From contig NZ_JANHLC010000010.1 in NCBI RefSeq assembly GCF_028682395.1, positions 124,001-188,000 on the forward strand: a stretch of 64,000 nt of DNA, read 5' to 3'. A program made the position numbers and the translations under genes. Positions 36,304 through 51,146 of the stretch are shown here, in pieces (the first letter of the stretch is position 1; the number at the start of each line of letters is the position of its first letter). A model generated the notes under the pieces. It ran no database searches and was not told where the DNA came from. It worked only from the letters and a program-made list of their open reading frames with translations. This DNA is from Pseudomonas putida (GTDB taxonomy: Bacteria > Pseudomonadota > Gammaproteobacteria > Pseudomonadales > Pseudomonadaceae).

Positions 36304-37707
36304 ATGTCGACAGACAAGGTTTCTGTCCACGGTAGTTGGGCTAGCCGCTGGATATTCATTCTCGCGGCCACTGGTTCGGCCGTGGGTTTGGGCAGTATCT
36401 GGAAGTTTCCCTACATGGTCGGCGTCTATGGCGGTGGAGCCTTTGTCCTGGTGTTCCTGGCCTGCATCGCGCTGATCGGCGTGCCGGTGATGATGGCCGA
36501 GACCCTGATCGGTCGCCGTGCCCGCCAAAGCCCGGCCAATGCCCTCAAGGTTCTGGCGCTGGAGGCCGGGCATTCGGGGCGTTGGTCTTGGGGCGCATTC
36601 GCCGGGATGATCACGGCGCTGCTGATCCTGTCGTTTTATAGTGTGGTGGGCGGCTGGTCGCTGGACTACATCATTAATATGGGCCGTGGCGACTTCCAGG
36701 GCGTGTCGCCCGATCAGGTCGGCGCCTATTTCGGCGGGGTGATAGCTGATCCGTGGCGGTTGGTGTTCTGGCATACGGCATTTATGGCGCTGTCGGCGCT
36801 GGTGATCGCCAAGGGCGTGGTCGGCGGCCTGGAGCGCAGTCTGCGGATCATGATGCCCCTGCTGTTCGTGATGCTGCTGGTGATGCTGGGTTACAGCATG
36901 ACCACCGGGCACTTTATGGAAGGCGTGCATTTTATGTTCGACTTCAACCCGGACAAGGTGCTCGATGGCTTGCTGGCGGCCATGGGGCATGCGTTTTTCT
37001 CGCTGAGCGTCGGAGTGGGGTCAATCATGATCTACGGCGCCTACATGCCCAAAAACACCTCGCTGTCGGGCACCGTGGTCGGTGTGGCGCTGCTGGATAC
37101 CTTTGTTTCGCTGCTGGCGGGCCTGGCGCTGTTCCCCATTGTCTTTGCTGCGGGGCTGAACCCGAGCGAAGGCCCGGGCCTGATGTTTGTCAGCCTGCCG
37201 TATGCCTTTGGCAACGTTGCCTTTGGCCAGGTCATGGGGGTGGTGTTCTTTGTACTGGTGGCGATTGCGGCGTGGAGTTCGGCGATTTCCTTGCTTGAGC
37301 CCATGGTTGCCTATCTTGTGGAGCGCACGCGGGTTCGCCGTGGGTGGGTGACGTTCTGGCTGGCCTTCAGTTGCTGGTTTGTCGGGCTGGGGACGGTGTT
37401 CTCGTTCAATATCTGGCAAGAGGCCAAGTTCTTCGTGAACGACGGCGGCGTTTTCCATCTTTATCAATGGGGCGCGCAGAAGGGCCTGGATTTCTTTGGC
37501 GTCATCGATTTCTTCACCTCGCGTATCATGCTGCCCCTCGGCGGTCTGTGCTTCGTGGTGTTCGCGGGTTGGGTCATGGGGCGTGAGGCGGTTCGCGATG
37601 AGCTGTCGATTCGCCGTCCGGTGCTGTTTGCCCTGACTTTATTCTTGATGCGCTATGTGGCGCCGATCGGCATTCTTATCGTGTTTGCTGCTCAGCTGTG
37701 GAAATGA
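36304..37707 (+). CDS. Sodium-dependent transporter of the neurotransmitter-symporter family
   Basis: 467 residues with about eleven or twelve membrane spans. The N-terminus shows the NSS signature [26 protein letters not shown] with the sodium-site Ala/Val-Gly and unwound TM1. Bacterial members such as LeuT, MhsT and TnaT import amino acids with sodium. The substrate cannot be read from sequence. The ATG at 36304 has only a weak ribosome site; an upstream in-frame GTG at 36253 is less likely. It ends 7 bases before ratA. Confidence 0.9.
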   Translation: MSTDKVSVHGSWASRWIFILAATGSAVGLGSIWKFPYMVGVYGGGAFVLVFLACIALIGVPVMMAETLIGRRARQSPANALKVLALEAGHSGRWSWGAFAGMITALLILSFYSVVGGWSLDYIINMGRGDFQGVSPDQVGAYFGGVIADPWRLVFWHTAFMALSALVIAKGVVGGLERSLRIMMPLLFVMLLVMLGYSMTTGHFMEGVHFMFDFNPDKVLDGLLAAMGHAFFSLSVGVGSIMIYGAYMPKNTSLSGTVVGVALLDTFVSLLAGLALFPIVFAAGLNPSEGPGLMFVSLPYAFGNVAFGQVMGVVFFVLVAIAAWSSAISLLEPMVAYLVERTRVRRGWVTFWLAFSCWFVGLGTVFSFNIWQEAKFFVNDGGVFHLYQWGAQKGLDFFGVIDFFTSRIMLPLGGLCFVVFAGWVMGREAVRDELSIRRPVLFALTLFLMRYVAPIGILIVFAAQLWK

Positions 37708-37714
37708 CGTCTAT

Positions 37715-38149
37715 ATGACTACGCATATTCAACGCTCGGCCTTGCTGCCTTATCCGGCACAGGCCCTCTATGACCTGGTCAATGATGTCGCCAGCTACCC
37801 GCAGTTTCTGCCGTGGTGCTCGTCCAGCCAGGTGCTGGAAAGCTCGGAGGTGGCGATGCGCGCCAGTCTTGAAGTGGCCAAGGGCGGATTCAGCCAGCAT
37901 TTCGTTACGCGCAATACGCTGGTGCCCGGGCAGTCCATTGAGATGAACCTCGAAGAAGGGCCTTTCACCCAGTTGCACGGTGTCTGGGTGTTCAAGCCGC
38001 TGGGTGAAAAGGCCTGCAAGATCAGTTTGGACCTGGCCTTCGACTATGCCGGGCCGATTGTTCGAGCGACCCTGGGGCCGCTGTTCAATCAGGCGGCCAA
38101 TACCCTGGTGGATGCTTTCTGCCAGCGCGCCAAGCAGCTGTATGGCTGA
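37715..38149 (+). CDS. ratA: RatA-family START-domain protein
   Basis: 144 residues of the Coq10/RatA START fold (VNDVASYPQFLPWCSSSQVL; FDYAGPIVRATLGPLFNQAANTLVDAFCQRA). In E. coli RatA was described as an inhibitor of 70S ribosome association; eukaryotic relatives (Coq10) bind ubiquinone. Next to smpB and rnfH, it keeps the gene order seen across gamma-proteobacteria. The ATG at 37715 is chosen because the frame upstream lies inside the transporter gene. Confidence 0.88.
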   Translation: MTTHIQRSALLPYPAQALYDLVNDVASYPQFLPWCSSSQVLESSEVAMRASLEVAKGGFSQHFVTRNTLVPGQSIEMNLEEGPFTQLHGVWVFKPLGEKACKISLDLAFDYAGPIVRATLGPLFNQAANTLVDAFCQRAKQLYG

Positions 38150-38456
38150 GGCGATGATCGAGGTCGAAGTGGTGTATGCCGCTGTCGATCGCCAGCGTTT
38201 GCTCAAGGTGAGCGTGCCGGTAGGTACCCATATGCGGGCGGCGGTGTTGGCCAGCGGGATTGGCGAGGTGTTTCCCGAGCTGGATCTGCAGCAATGTCCG
38301 CTGGGAATCTTCGGCAAGGTGGTCGCCGATCCGGCTGGGCGAGTACTGAGTGCCGGGGAGCGGGTTGAAATTTATCGACCCCTGCTGGCGGACCCCAAGG
38401 AGATTCGTCGGCTGCGCGCCGCGAAGGCGGCCCTGGCCAGAGCCGCTCAGCCGTAG
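38142..38456 (+). CDS. rnfH: RnfH-family ubiquitin-like protein
   Basis: About 104 residues with a beta-grasp fold (MIEVEVVYAAVDRQRLLKVSVPVGTHMRAA; VEIYRPLLADPKEIRRLRA). It overlaps ratA by eight bases, the usual pairing. The start may be ATG at 38142 or at 38154. The role of RnfH is not well known; the Rnf link comes from gene neighbourhood elsewhere. Confidence 0.88.
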   Translation: MAEAMIEVEVVYAAVDRQRLLKVSVPVGTHMRAAVLASGIGEVFPELDLQQCPLGIFGKVVADPAGRVLSAGERVEIYRPLLADPKEIRRLRAAKAALARAAQP

Positions 38457-38478
38457 CGATTGGGCCAATGCCCAGGCC

Positions 38479-38507
38479 AAAAAAACCCGGGATCTCCGGG
38501 TTTTTTT
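38479..38507. terminator. Bidirectional terminator between rnfH and bamE
   Basis: A 12-bp stem of seven A, CCCGG (38479-38490) and its complement (38496-38507) with loop GATCT gives a T-run on both strands. The two flanking genes converge here. Confidence 0.92.
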
Positions 38508-38518
38508 GTGCGGCCAGG

Positions 38519-39046
38519 TTACTGCGGATCAGTGTCCAGCGGTTGTGGCGTTGGGACTGGCACGGTTTTTACACCATCCACATCTTTCTGGATCTGGTCG
38601 AGCAGCGAGCCGGGTTTGGCTGGCTTCTCAGGTTTCGGCGCTTCGACGGCCTGGGTTGGGGCGTTCACGCTGTTGCTGCTTTCCTGGCCAAGAATGGCCT
38701 GATCGCGGCTGACACCGGGCATGAAGTCGCCGGAAAGGCTCACAAGTTGGTCATCGGCATTGAATACAACGCTGATCCGTTCCTGTTGGCGTTCACCGCC
38801 TCCAGGCTGCAGGCTATACAGGTAATCCCAGCGATTGGCGTGGAACGTGTCGGTCAGCAGGGGGTTGCCCATGATAAACCGTACTTGTCGGCGGGTCATT
38901 CCCGGCCGTAACTGGTCTATCATGTCCTGCGTGACGACATTGCCCTGCTGGATGTCGATTTTGTAAACCCCGGGGAATGAACAACCGGCGAGTGCGAGCA
39001 GTCCCACAAAGGTGAGGCTGGTTAGCAAGAGCTTGGTGTTTTGCAT
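38519..39046 (-). CDS. bamE: Outer-membrane assembly lipoprotein BamE (SmpA/OmlA)
   Basis: 175 residues with a lipoprotein signal (lipobox LAGC, Cys about 21), then the BamE fold ([38 protein letters not shown]). BamE is a small subunit of the BAM complex that inserts beta-barrel proteins in the outer membrane. The C-terminal tail (about 115-175) is Pro/Gln-rich and longer than in E. coli, as is usual in Pseudomonas. Divergent from fur, a widely kept arrangement. Confidence 0.94.
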   Translation of the reverse strand: MQNTKLLLTSLTFVGLLALAGCSFPGVYKIDIQQGNVVTQDMIDQLRPGMTRRQVRFIMGNPLLTDTFHANRWDYLYSLQPGGGERQQERISVVFNADDQLVSLSGDFMPGVSRDQAILGQESSNSVNAPTQAVEAPKPEKPAKPGSLLDQIQKDVDGVKTVPVPTPQPLDTDPQ

Positions 39047-39144
39047 CGGTGGGCGACTTCCACTATCTTGGCTGGGACAACGTAAACCCCGATCATACCC
39101 GCATTAAGAGAAGCTGCGAAGCAGCATCCGCGAGAAAGCTGACC

Positions 39145-39549
39145 ATGGTTGAAAATAGCGAACTACGTAAAGCCGGACTTAAAGTGACCCTGCCACGGGT
39201 CAAGATTCTTCAGATGCTCGATTCCGCCGAGCAGCGTCACATGAGCGCCGAGGATGTTTACAAGGCGTTGATGGAAGCTGGCGAGGATGTCGGTCTGGCC
39301 ACGGTCTACCGTGTACTGACCCAGTTCGAAGCTGCCGGATTAGTGGTTCGCCACAATTTCGACGGTGGCCACGCGGTATTCGAACTGGACAACGGCAAGC
39401 ACCACGACCATATGGTCATGGTGGATTCCGGTGAAGTCATCGAATTCTTCGACGAAGAAATCGAGAAGCTTCAGAAGGCAATCGTCGAGAAGCATGGCTT
39501 CGAGTTGGTGGATCACAACTTGGTGCTGTACGTACGCAAGAAAAAGTAA
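39145..39549 (+). CDS. fur: Ferric uptake regulator
   Basis: 134 residues with the Fur winged helix (GLKVTLPRVKILQML; ATVYRVLTQFEAAGLVV) and the metal-binding GKHHDHMVMVDSGEVIEF. It represses iron uptake genes with Fe(II). The product has no cysteine at all, so it lacks the structural Cys4 zinc site of E. coli Fur; Pseudomonas Fur is known to be cysteine-poor. The ATG at 39145 is the family start; the open frame upstream has no support. The gap to bamE holds both divergent promoters. Confidence 0.97.
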   Translation: MVENSELRKAGLKVTLPRVKILQMLDSAEQRHMSAEDVYKALMEAGEDVGLATVYRVLTQFEAAGLVVRHNFDGGHAVFELDNGKHHDHMVMVDSGEVIEFFDEEIEKLQKAIVEKHGFELVDHNLVLYVRKKK

Positions 39550-39582
39550 GCATGTCGCGCGAGCTACGGCCCGCGAAACGAT

Positions 39583-39608
39583 CGAAGGCGACCCTAGGGT
39601 CGCCTTCG
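39583..39608. terminator. Terminator-like 26-base perfect palindrome between fur and recN
   Basis: Bases 39583-39608 are self-complementary (CGAAGGCGACCC then its reverse complement). It lies 33 bases after fur and 29 bases beyond the recN stop. No long T-run follows on either side, but a hairpin between converging genes is best read as a shared terminator. Confidence 0.65.
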
Positions 39609-39637
39609 TGCTTTCTGCACTACCTGAAAACGCGTGA

Positions 39638-41311
39638 TCAGGCCTTGGCCGTCACCACCATTTTCTTCGCGTGGGCCAGGGATTCCTTGGTCAGGTCGAT
39701 ACCGCCCAGCATCCTTGCCACTTCCTCGATGCGCTCGTTTTTGCTGAGCTTAGACACTGCCGTATGGGTGGCATCGGCGCCGCGTACCTTGTGCACGAAC
39801 AAATGGTGATGGCCTTGCGCAGCGACTTGCGGCAAGTGCGTGACGGTCAATACTTGCCCGCGTTCGCCAAGCCGGCGCAGTAGCTGGCCGACGATTTCCG
39901 CCGTAGGGCCGCCGATGCCCACATCGACTTCGTCGAAGACCAACGTCGGCACCCGTGATGTCTGCGCGGTGATGACCTGGATCGCCAGGCTGATCCGTGA
40001 CAGCTCGCCACCGGACGCCACCTTGGCCAGTGCCTTGAGCGGTTGCCCAGGGTTGGCGCTGACCAGCAGTTCGACTTGTTCCAGGCCATTGGGGTGTGGC
40101 TCGGGGCTGGGGTTGGCCGGCAGTTCGATGGCAAAGCGGCCGCCGGGCATGCCCAGGCGCTGGATTTCCCCTTCGACCGCGCTGGCCAGGCCTGTGGCCG
40201 CCAGCTGACGAAGCTCGCTGAGCTCCCGGGCCCGCTCCTGATAATGACGTGCGTAGGCGGCGACTTCTGCGCCCAGGCGTTCGATGGTTTCGTCGTTGGC
40301 GTTGAGGGTCTCGATTTCATCGAGCAGTTTTTGCTGCAGGCCGGCGACTTCGGTCGGCTGGATCCGGTGCTTGCGCGCCAGGGTGTAGATGGTGTCGAGG
40401 CGCTCCTCCAGTTGTTGGAGGCGCGCCGGGTCGGCGTCGAAGTGATCGAGGAAACGGTTGAGTTCGCCTACGGCTTCCTCGACCTGGATCTGGGCACTGG
40501 CCAGCAGGTTGGTGGCTTCGTCCAGTGAGCCGCTGCCACTGTTGATGCTCGACAGTCGATTGAGGCTGGCGGTCAGGGCGTTGAGGACATTGCCCGAGTC
40601 GTTTTCGCTGCATTGCTCGACAACCTGGCGGCAGATGCTCAGCAGGGTCTCGGCATTGGTCAGGTTCTTGTGTTCCTGTTCGAGCTGTTCCAGTTCGTTC
40701 TCGCCCAGGCCAAGGTTTTCCAGCTCTTCCATTTGGTAGCTGAGTAATTGATGGCGGGCGCGTTGTTCGTCGCCGGAGTTAGAGAGGCGTTCGAACTCCT
40801 GGCGAGTCTGGCGCCAGCGCTGGGCGGCCAGTTGGACCTGGCGGGCAAGATCGGTCGCGCCGGCGTATTCATCGAGCAGGCGGCGATGGGTGTCGGTTTT
40901 AAGCAGGGATTGGTGTTCGTGCTGGCTGTGGATATCGATCAGCAATTCGCCAAGGGCTTTCAGGTCGCCCAGTGGGCAGGGCGAGCCATTGATATAGCCG
41001 CGCGAGCGCCCTTCGGCGGTAATGACGCGGCGCAGGATGCACGGGCCGTCCAGGTCCAGGTCGCGCTCCGCCAGCCAGGAGCGGGCTTCAGGGATGTCTT
41101 CGAGGTCGAAGGTCGCCAGGATGTCGGCCTTGTCTGCGCCTGGTCGTACCACGCCGCTGTCGGCGCGATCGCCAAGCGTCAGCCCGAGCGCGTCGAGCAT
41201 GATCGACTTGCCGGCGCCGGTTTCACCGGTGATAACGCTCATGCCGCGATCCAGTTCCAGATCGAGGTGTTCAACGATGGCGTAGTTGTGTACGGACAGG
41301 TGCACCAGCAT
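39638..41311 (-). CDS. recN: DNA repair protein RecN (SMC-like ATPase)
   Basis: 557 residues with Walker A GETGAGKS near the N-terminus (about 29-36), two long coiled-coil arms in the middle, and the C-terminal Walker B/H-loop LVFDEVDVGIGG..LTVTHLPQVAA. RecN helps join broken DNA ends during double-strand break repair. A LexA-type box overlaps a -10-like TATAAA 25 bases before the start, so it belongs to the SOS regulon, as in other bacteria. It is divergent from grpE. Confidence 0.97.
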   Translation of the reverse strand: MLVHLSVHNYAIVEHLDLELDRGMSVITGETGAGKSIMLDALGLTLGDRADSGVVRPGADKADILATFDLEDIPEARSWLAERDLDLDGPCILRRVITAEGRSRGYINGSPCPLGDLKALGELLIDIHSQHEHQSLLKTDTHRRLLDEYAGATDLARQVQLAAQRWRQTRQEFERLSNSGDEQRARHQLLSYQMEELENLGLGENELEQLEQEHKNLTNAETLLSICRQVVEQCSENDSGNVLNALTASLNRLSSINSGSGSLDEATNLLASAQIQVEEAVGELNRFLDHFDADPARLQQLEERLDTIYTLARKHRIQPTEVAGLQQKLLDEIETLNANDETIERLGAEVAAYARHYQERARELSELRQLAATGLASAVEGEIQRLGMPGGRFAIELPANPSPEPHPNGLEQVELLVSANPGQPLKALAKVASGGELSRISLAIQVITAQTSRVPTLVFDEVDVGIGGPTAEIVGQLLRRLGERGQVLTVTHLPQVAAQGHHHLFVHKVRGADATHTAVSKLSKNERIEEVARMLGGIDLTKESLAHAKKMVVTAKA

Positions 41312-41335
41312 AAAGGCCGCTCCCAGGCTTTAGGT

Positions 41336-41351
41336 CTGGTTATTTATACAG
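41336..41351. promoter_or_regulatory. LexA box of recN
   Basis: CTGGTTATTTATACAG fits CTG-N10-CAG with one change from the strong CTGT-N8-ACAG form. It is 25 bases upstream of recN on the minus strand and covers TATAAA, a likely -10 element. Confidence 0.8.
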
Positions 41352-41481
41352 TGTTTTATCCAGGGCTGACAATGCTCCCTCTTAGCTCGATTTGCTTGGT
41401 TTTACCTATTTTTTAGTGCTCCCGGGAATCGTCGCCTGGGGTCTTTTGGGAAAGATTGCCCCCACTTGCTGTGTGGCTGCC

Positions 41482-41509
41482 CTTGAACCCTGAAATTGCG
41501 ACCCCATAT
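41482..41509 (+). promoter_or_regulatory. Heat-shock (sigma32) promoter of grpE
   Basis: CTTGAA (41482-41487), 14 bases, then CCCCATAT (41502-41509) is an essentially perfect RpoH promoter, 53 bases before the grpE ATG. Confidence 0.9.
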
Positions 41510-41562
41510 ACGGGGGCAGAAGCGCGAGTCCAGCTCGCGGACGATATAGAAAGGAGAATTTT

Positions 41563-42129
41563 ATGGCTGACGAACAGACTCTGGATTCGCAAAATCTGGA
41601 TGCTAATCAGGCCGCCGAGGCTTCGAGTGATGACCTGGTGGCTCGCGTACAAGTGCTCGAAGAGCAACTGGCCGGGGCTCAGGATCAGGCATTGCGGGTT
41701 GCTGCCGATCTGCAGAACGTCCGTCGCCGTGCCGAGCAGGATGTCGAGAAAGCGCACAAGTTCGCCCTGGAAAAATTTGCCGGCGATCTGTTGCCCGTGA
41801 TCGACAGCCTGGAGCGAGGCCTGGAGCTGTCGAGCGCGGATGACGAAAGCATCCGGCCGATGCGCGAAGGGATCGAACTGACCCTGAAAATGTTTGGCGA
41901 CACGCTCAAGCGTTACAACCTGGAAGCCATTGATCCGCACGGCGAGCCGTTCAACGCCGAGTTGCATCAGGCAATGGCCATGCAGGAAAGCGCCGACGTT
42001 GAGCCCAATAGCGTGCTCAAGGTGTTTCAAAAGGGCTATCAGCTCAATGGTCGCTTGCTGCGTCCGGCGATGGTCGTGGTTAGCAAGGCGCCTGCACCGG
42101 TTTCGCCATCGATTGACGAGCAGGCTTGA
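41563..42129 (+). CDS. grpE: Nucleotide exchange factor GrpE
   Basis: 188 residues. A long N-terminal helix (coiled coil, about 30-85) leads to the GrpE signature ([42 protein letters not shown]) at the C-terminus. It exchanges ADP from DnaK. AAAGGAG precedes the ATG. The gene starts the grpE-dnaK-dnaJ heat-shock cluster behind a sigma32 promoter. Confidence 0.97.
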   Translation: MADEQTLDSQNLDANQAAEASSDDLVARVQVLEEQLAGAQDQALRVAADLQNVRRRAEQDVEKAHKFALEKFAGDLLPVIDSLERGLELSSADDESIRPMREGIELTLKMFGDTLKRYNLEAIDPHGEPFNAELHQAMAMQESADVEPNSVLKVFQKGYQLNGRLLRPAMVVVSKAPAPVSPSIDEQA

Positions 42130-42152
42130 AATCGGCCGCAAGGCCCCCATCT
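42125..42152 (+). promoter_or_regulatory. Heat-shock (sigma32) promoter of dnaK
   Basis: CTTGAA (42125-42130), 14 bases, CCCCATCT (42145-42152). The -35 element overlaps the grpE stop codon, so dnaK has its own heat-shock promoter in addition to read-through. Confidence 0.88.
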
Positions 42153-42230
42153 ATAAGTCAAGCGTTTAAGTACTGCCGCAGTTCTCAAACAAGGCTGCGG
42201 TCACCAAATTCAAGTTTCGGGAGAGATAAC

Positions 42231-44147
42231 ATGGGCAAAATTATCGGTATTGACCTGGGGACCACCAACTCCTGCGTCTCCATTCTGGAAAACGGCAAAG
42301 TAAAAGTTATCGAGAACGCCGAAGGCGCGCGTACTACGCCGTCGATCGTTGCATATGCCAACGATGGCGAAATCCTGGTTGGCCAATCGGCCAAGCGTCA
42401 GGCTGTGACCAATCCGCATAACACCCTGTACGCGGTGAAGCGTCTGATTGGTCGTCGTTTTGACGAGGAAGTTGTACAGAAAGACATTCAGATGGTCCCT
42501 TACAAGATCGTCAAAGCTGACAACAACGACGCCTGGGTAGAAGTGAACGGCCAGAAAATGGCTCCGCCACAAATCTCGGCTGAAATTCTGAAGAAAATGA
42601 AGAAGACCGCCGAAGACTATCTCGGCGAGCCTGTGACCGAGGCGGTGATCACCGTTCCGGCCTACTTCAACGACAGCCAGCGTCAGGCGACCAAGGACGC
42701 CGGTCGTATTGCCGGTCTGGACGTTAAGCGGATCATCAACGAACCGACCGCAGCGGCCCTGGCTTACGGCATGGACAAGGCCAAAGGCGACCACACCGTG
42801 ATCGTTTATGACCTGGGTGGCGGTACCTTCGACGTTTCCGTGATCGAAATCGCTGAAGTCGATGGCGAGCACCAGTTCGAAGTACTGGCGACCAACGGTG
42901 ACACCTTCCTGGGTGGTGAAGACTTTGACATTCGTCTGATCGATTACCTGGTCGACGAATTCAAGAAAGAAAGCGGCATGAACCTCAAGGGCGACCCCCT
43001 GGCCATGCAGCGTCTGAAAGAAGCGGCCGAGAAAGCCAAGATCGAGCTGTCGTCGAGCCAGCAGACCGACGTCAACCTGCCGTACATCACTGCAGATGCG
43101 ACCGGTCCTAAGCACTTGAACGTGAAAATCTCGCGTGCCAAGTTGGAATCGCTGGTTGAAGACCTGGTTCAGCGCACGATCGAACCTTGCCGTATCGCGC
43201 TGAAAGATGCCGGTATCGATGTGGGCGCGATCAACGACGTGATCCTGGTCGGTGGCCAGACTCGTATGCCGCTGGTGCAAAAACTGGTAACGGACTTCTT
43301 CGGTAAAGAAGCGCGTAAAGACGTCAACCCTGACGAAGCTGTAGCCATGGGTGCTGCTATCCAGGGTGCGGTATTGGCTGGTGACGTGAAAGACGTGCTG
43401 CTGCTGGACGTCAGCCCGCTGACCCTGGGTATCGAAACCATGGGTGGCGTGATGACTGCGCTGATCGAGAAAAACACCACGATTCCTACCAAGAAATCCC
43501 AGGTGTTCTCGACCGCCGATGACAACCAGGGCGCCGTGACCATTCACGTGCTGCAAGGCGAGCGTAAGCAAGCTGCGCAGAACAAGTCGCTGGGCAAGTT
43601 CGATCTGGCTGACATTCCGCCTGCTCCACGCGGTGTGCCACAAATCGAAGTGACCTTCGACATCGACGCCAACGGCATCCTGCACGTGAGCGCGAAAGAC
43701 AAGGCGACTGGCAAGACTCAGTCGATCGTGATCAAGGCCAACTCCGGTCTGTCTGAAGAAGAAATTCAACAGATGGTTCGCGACGCTGAAGTCAACGCCG
43801 AAGAAGACCGCAAGTTCGAAGAGCTGGCGGCGGCCCGTAACCAGGGTGACGCGCTGGTTCACTCGACCCGTAAAATGGTCGCGGACGCAGGTGACAAGGT
43901 GACCGCGGACGAGAAAACCGCGATCGAAGCTGCCGTGGTTGCACTGGAAGCTGCTGTAAAAGGCGACGACAAGGCCACCATCGAAGCCAAGATCGAAGAG
44001 CTGTCCAAGGTCTCGGCACCTGTTGCTCAGAAGATGTATGCCGAGCAGGCCAACCCTGCAGACGCAGCGGCACAGCCAGCGGATTCGGCCGAGAAGGCTG
44101 ACGACGTTGTCGATGCCGAGTTCGAAGAAGTAAAAGACAACAAGTAA
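42231..44147 (+). CDS. dnaK: Chaperone DnaK (Hsp70)
   Basis: 638 residues. The ATPase domain begins [15 protein letters not shown] and has [20 protein letters not shown] and [12 protein letters not shown]; the substrate domain starts after the linker [15 protein letters not shown]; the C-terminus ends in the EEVKDNK tail. It refolds proteins with DnaJ and GrpE. The start follows GGGAGAG. The minus strand has a 702-codon open frame through this gene, an artefact of codon bias. Confidence 0.98.
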   Translation: MGKIIGIDLGTTNSCVSILENGKVKVIENAEGARTTPSIVAYANDGEILVGQSAKRQAVTNPHNTLYAVKRLIGRRFDEEVVQKDIQMVPYKIVKADNNDAWVEVNGQKMAPPQISAEILKKMKKTAEDYLGEPVTEAVITVPAYFNDSQRQATKDAGRIAGLDVKRIINEPTAAALAYGMDKAKGDHTVIVYDLGGGTFDVSVIEIAEVDGEHQFEVLATNGDTFLGGEDFDIRLIDYLVDEFKKESGMNLKGDPLAMQRLKEAAEKAKIELSSSQQTDVNLPYITADATGPKHLNVKISRAKLESLVEDLVQRTIEPCRIALKDAGIDVGAINDVILVGGQTRMPLVQKLVTDFFGKEARKDVNPDEAVAMGAAIQGAVLAGDVKDVLLLDVSPLTLGIETMGGVMTALIEKNTTIPTKKSQVFSTADDNQGAVTIHVLQGERKQAAQNKSLGKFDLADIPPAPRGVPQIEVTFDIDANGILHVSAKDKATGKTQSIVIKANSGLSEEEIQQMVRDAEVNAEEDRKFEELAAARNQGDALVHSTRKMVADAGDKVTADEKTAIEAAVVALEAAVKGDDKATIEAKIEELSKVSAPVAQKMYAEQANPADAAAQPADSAEKADDVVDAEFEEVKDNK

Positions 44148-44466
44148 GACTCTTGTTGTCGGCCGGTTGACTGCTTTCGAGTGGTGACTGGTAGGATGTC
44201 GCCGCGCGGGGGCTTGCCCCCGCGTTGGCGTGTCTGGGATACGCGAATTCTTGCGGCATCCGACAGTGCTCGAATGCTGGCGGCAAGGCAGGTGGGCCAA
44301 GGCTCTCTTGTCGATCATGGCCGCTCCTGTCGACCTCTCTTGTGGTCGTTATTCAGAAACCAGATCGTTGAAATAACGTGAGTTGAGCCGGGCCAATGCG
44401 AGGCTCAACAAGTTTGGCAAGGCCTGGACGGGCGTTGTCGAACGTTCCTAAAGAGTGCAAAGACTT
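44148..44466. repeat. 319-base dnaK-dnaJ gap with a REP-like hairpin
   Basis: The gap carries a 9-bp GC-rich stem CGCGGGGGC-TT-GCCCCCGCG (44205-44224), the kind of core seen in Pseudomonas REP elements, and an 8-bp stem GTTGAGCC/GGCTCAAC (44382-44409). No gene is seen. I found no sigma32 promoter for dnaJ here. The hairpins may reduce read-through so that less DnaJ than DnaK is made. Confidence 0.6.
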
Positions 44467-46408
<1,942 letters not shown>

Positions 46409-46422
46409 AAAACCTCTAGAAT

Positions 46423-46455
46423 AGGGTCGGCACACCCAGTGCCGACCCTGTTTTT
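46423..46455 (+). terminator. Terminator after dapB
   Basis: An 11-bp stem (46423-46433 with 46439-46449) closes the loop ACCCA and is followed by GTTTTT. It lies 14 bases after the dapB stop. Confidence 0.9.
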
Positions 46456-46548
46456 AGCCGCTTAGCGATGTCCTGTCGCATTCCCCTGCCTTTTAGGCTC
46501 ATTAGCGGTGGACCCAAAAAGCCTTTTTCTGTAAGCTACAGCTTTAGT

Positions 46549-46581
46549 GTGTCCACTAAAAGCGCGCAGATAATTCGATGA
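46549..46581 (+). CDS. Possible 10-codon leader peptide before carA
   Basis: GTG at 46549 opens MSTKSAQIIR and stops with TGA at 46579-46581, three bases before the terminator hairpin. That geometry would suit attenuation, and the last codon is for arginine, one end product of carbamoyl phosphate. But there is no clear ribosome site and only one Arg codon, so it may be chance. Confidence 0.2.
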   Translation: MSTKSAQIIR

Positions 46582-46583
46582 AG

Positions 46584-46621
46584 AAGCGGGGTGACGTGTC
46601 CATACGTCACTCCGCTTTTTT
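46584..46621 (+). terminator. Intrinsic terminator (possible attenuator) in front of carA
   Basis: A 14-bp stem with one G-U pair (46584-46597 with 46604-46617) and six or seven T residues lies 45 bases before the carA start. It is a second terminator after dapB, so its place in the carA leader is unexplained unless it controls carAB or ends an unseen transcript. Confidence 0.75.
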
Positions 46622-46666
46622 ACAACCTGCGAACGCCCTTTCAGGCTTTATTTACGGGAGGTCTTC

Positions 46667-47803
46667 TTGACTAAGCCAGCCATACTCGCCCTTGCTGATG
46701 GCAGCATTTTTCGCGGCGAAGCCATTGGAGCCGACGGTCAAACCGTTGGTGAGGTGGTGTTCAACACGGCCATGACCGGCTATCAGGAAATCCTTACCGA
46801 TCCTTCCTACGCCCAACAAATCGTTACCCTGACCTATCCGCATATCGGCAATACGGGTACCACGCCGCAGGATGCCGAATCCGATCGCGTCTGGTCCGCA
46901 GGCCTGGTCATTCGTGACCTCCCGCTGGTGGCGAGCAACTGGCGCAATACCTTGTCCCTGTCGGACTACCTGAAAGCCAACAATGTCGTGGCAATCGCCG
47001 GTATCGACACCCGCCGCCTGACGCGCATCCTGCGCGAAAAAGGCGCGCAGAACGGCTGCATCCTGGCGGGCGACAATATCTCTGAAGAAGCGGCGATTGC
47101 CGCCGCGCGTGGTTTCCCGGGCCTTAAAGGCATGGATCTGGCGAAAGTCGTCAGCACCAAGGAAAGCTACGAGTGGCGTTCGACGGTCTGGGACTTGAAG
47201 ACCGACAGCCATGCAACCATCGACGCCAGCGAGCTGCCCTATCACGTCGTGGCCTACGACTACGGTGTGAAGCTCAATATCCTGCGCATGCTGGTAGAGC
47301 GCGGTTGCCGCGTGACCGTGGTGCCGGCGCAGACCCCGGCCAGCGACGTCCTGGCGATGCAGCCAGACGGCGTGTTCCTGTCCAACGGCCCGGGCGATCC
47401 GGCCCCTTGCGACTATGCGATCCAGGCCATCAAGGACGTCCTGCAGACCGAAATCCCGGTCTTCGGTATCTGCCTGGGCCATCAGTTGTTGGCACTGGCT
47501 GCCGGCGCTCAGACCTTGAAAATGGGCCATGGCCATCATGGTGCAAACCACCCGGTCCAGGATCTGGACACCGGCGTCGTCATGATCACCAGCCAGAACC
47601 ACGGCTTTGCTGTCGACGAAGCCAGCTTGCCGGGCAACGTCCGGGCGATTCACAAGTCGCTGTTCGATGGCACCCTGCAGGGTATCGAGCTGACCGACAA
47701 GAACGCGTTCAGCTTCCAGGGTCACCCTGAGGCCAGCCCGGGCCCGAACGACGTCGCCCCGTTGTTCGATCGCTTTATCGACGCCATGGCCAAGCGCCGC
47801 TGA
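46667..47803 (+). CDS. carA: Carbamoyl-phosphate synthase small (glutaminase) subunit
   Basis: 378 residues. The class I amidotransferase domain has the nucleophile C269 in [10 protein letters not shown], and the catalytic His and Glu in QGHPEASPG. It releases ammonia from glutamine for CarB, feeding arginine and pyrimidines. The start is TTG at 46667, six bases after GGGAGG; no ATG fits. The leader carries a terminator hairpin. Confidence 0.97.
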   Translation: MTKPAILALADGSIFRGEAIGADGQTVGEVVFNTAMTGYQEILTDPSYAQQIVTLTYPHIGNTGTTPQDAESDRVWSAGLVIRDLPLVASNWRNTLSLSDYLKANNVVAIAGIDTRRLTRILREKGAQNGCILAGDNISEEAAIAAARGFPGLKGMDLAKVVSTKESYEWRSTVWDLKTDSHATIDASELPYHVVAYDYGVKLNILRMLVERGCRVTVVPAQTPASDVLAMQPDGVFLSNGPGDPAPCDYAIQAIKDVLQTEIPVFGICLGHQLLALAAGAQTLKMGHGHHGANHPVQDLDTGVVMITSQNHGFAVDEASLPGNVRAIHKSLFDGTLQGIELTDKNAFSFQGHPEASPGPNDVAPLFDRFIDAMAKRR

Positions 47804-47924
47804 TCGGTTGTTTTGAAAAGAAAGCGCCCGAGGGTGGCCCCGGCAAGTCCGGCGGAGCCCCTCAGGCGCAGCAAAGATTGTTCAAGACGGCTTGCCGACT
47901 GACCCAGGATTTGAGTGACCACCC

Positions 47925-51142
<3,218 letters not shown>

Positions 51143-51146
<4 letters not shown>

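Noticed and set aside
42210-44318. 702-codon open frame antisense to dnaK
   Set aside because: It mirrors dnaK codon bias in a high-GC genome; no ribosome site, no recognisable domain, and dnaK is certain.
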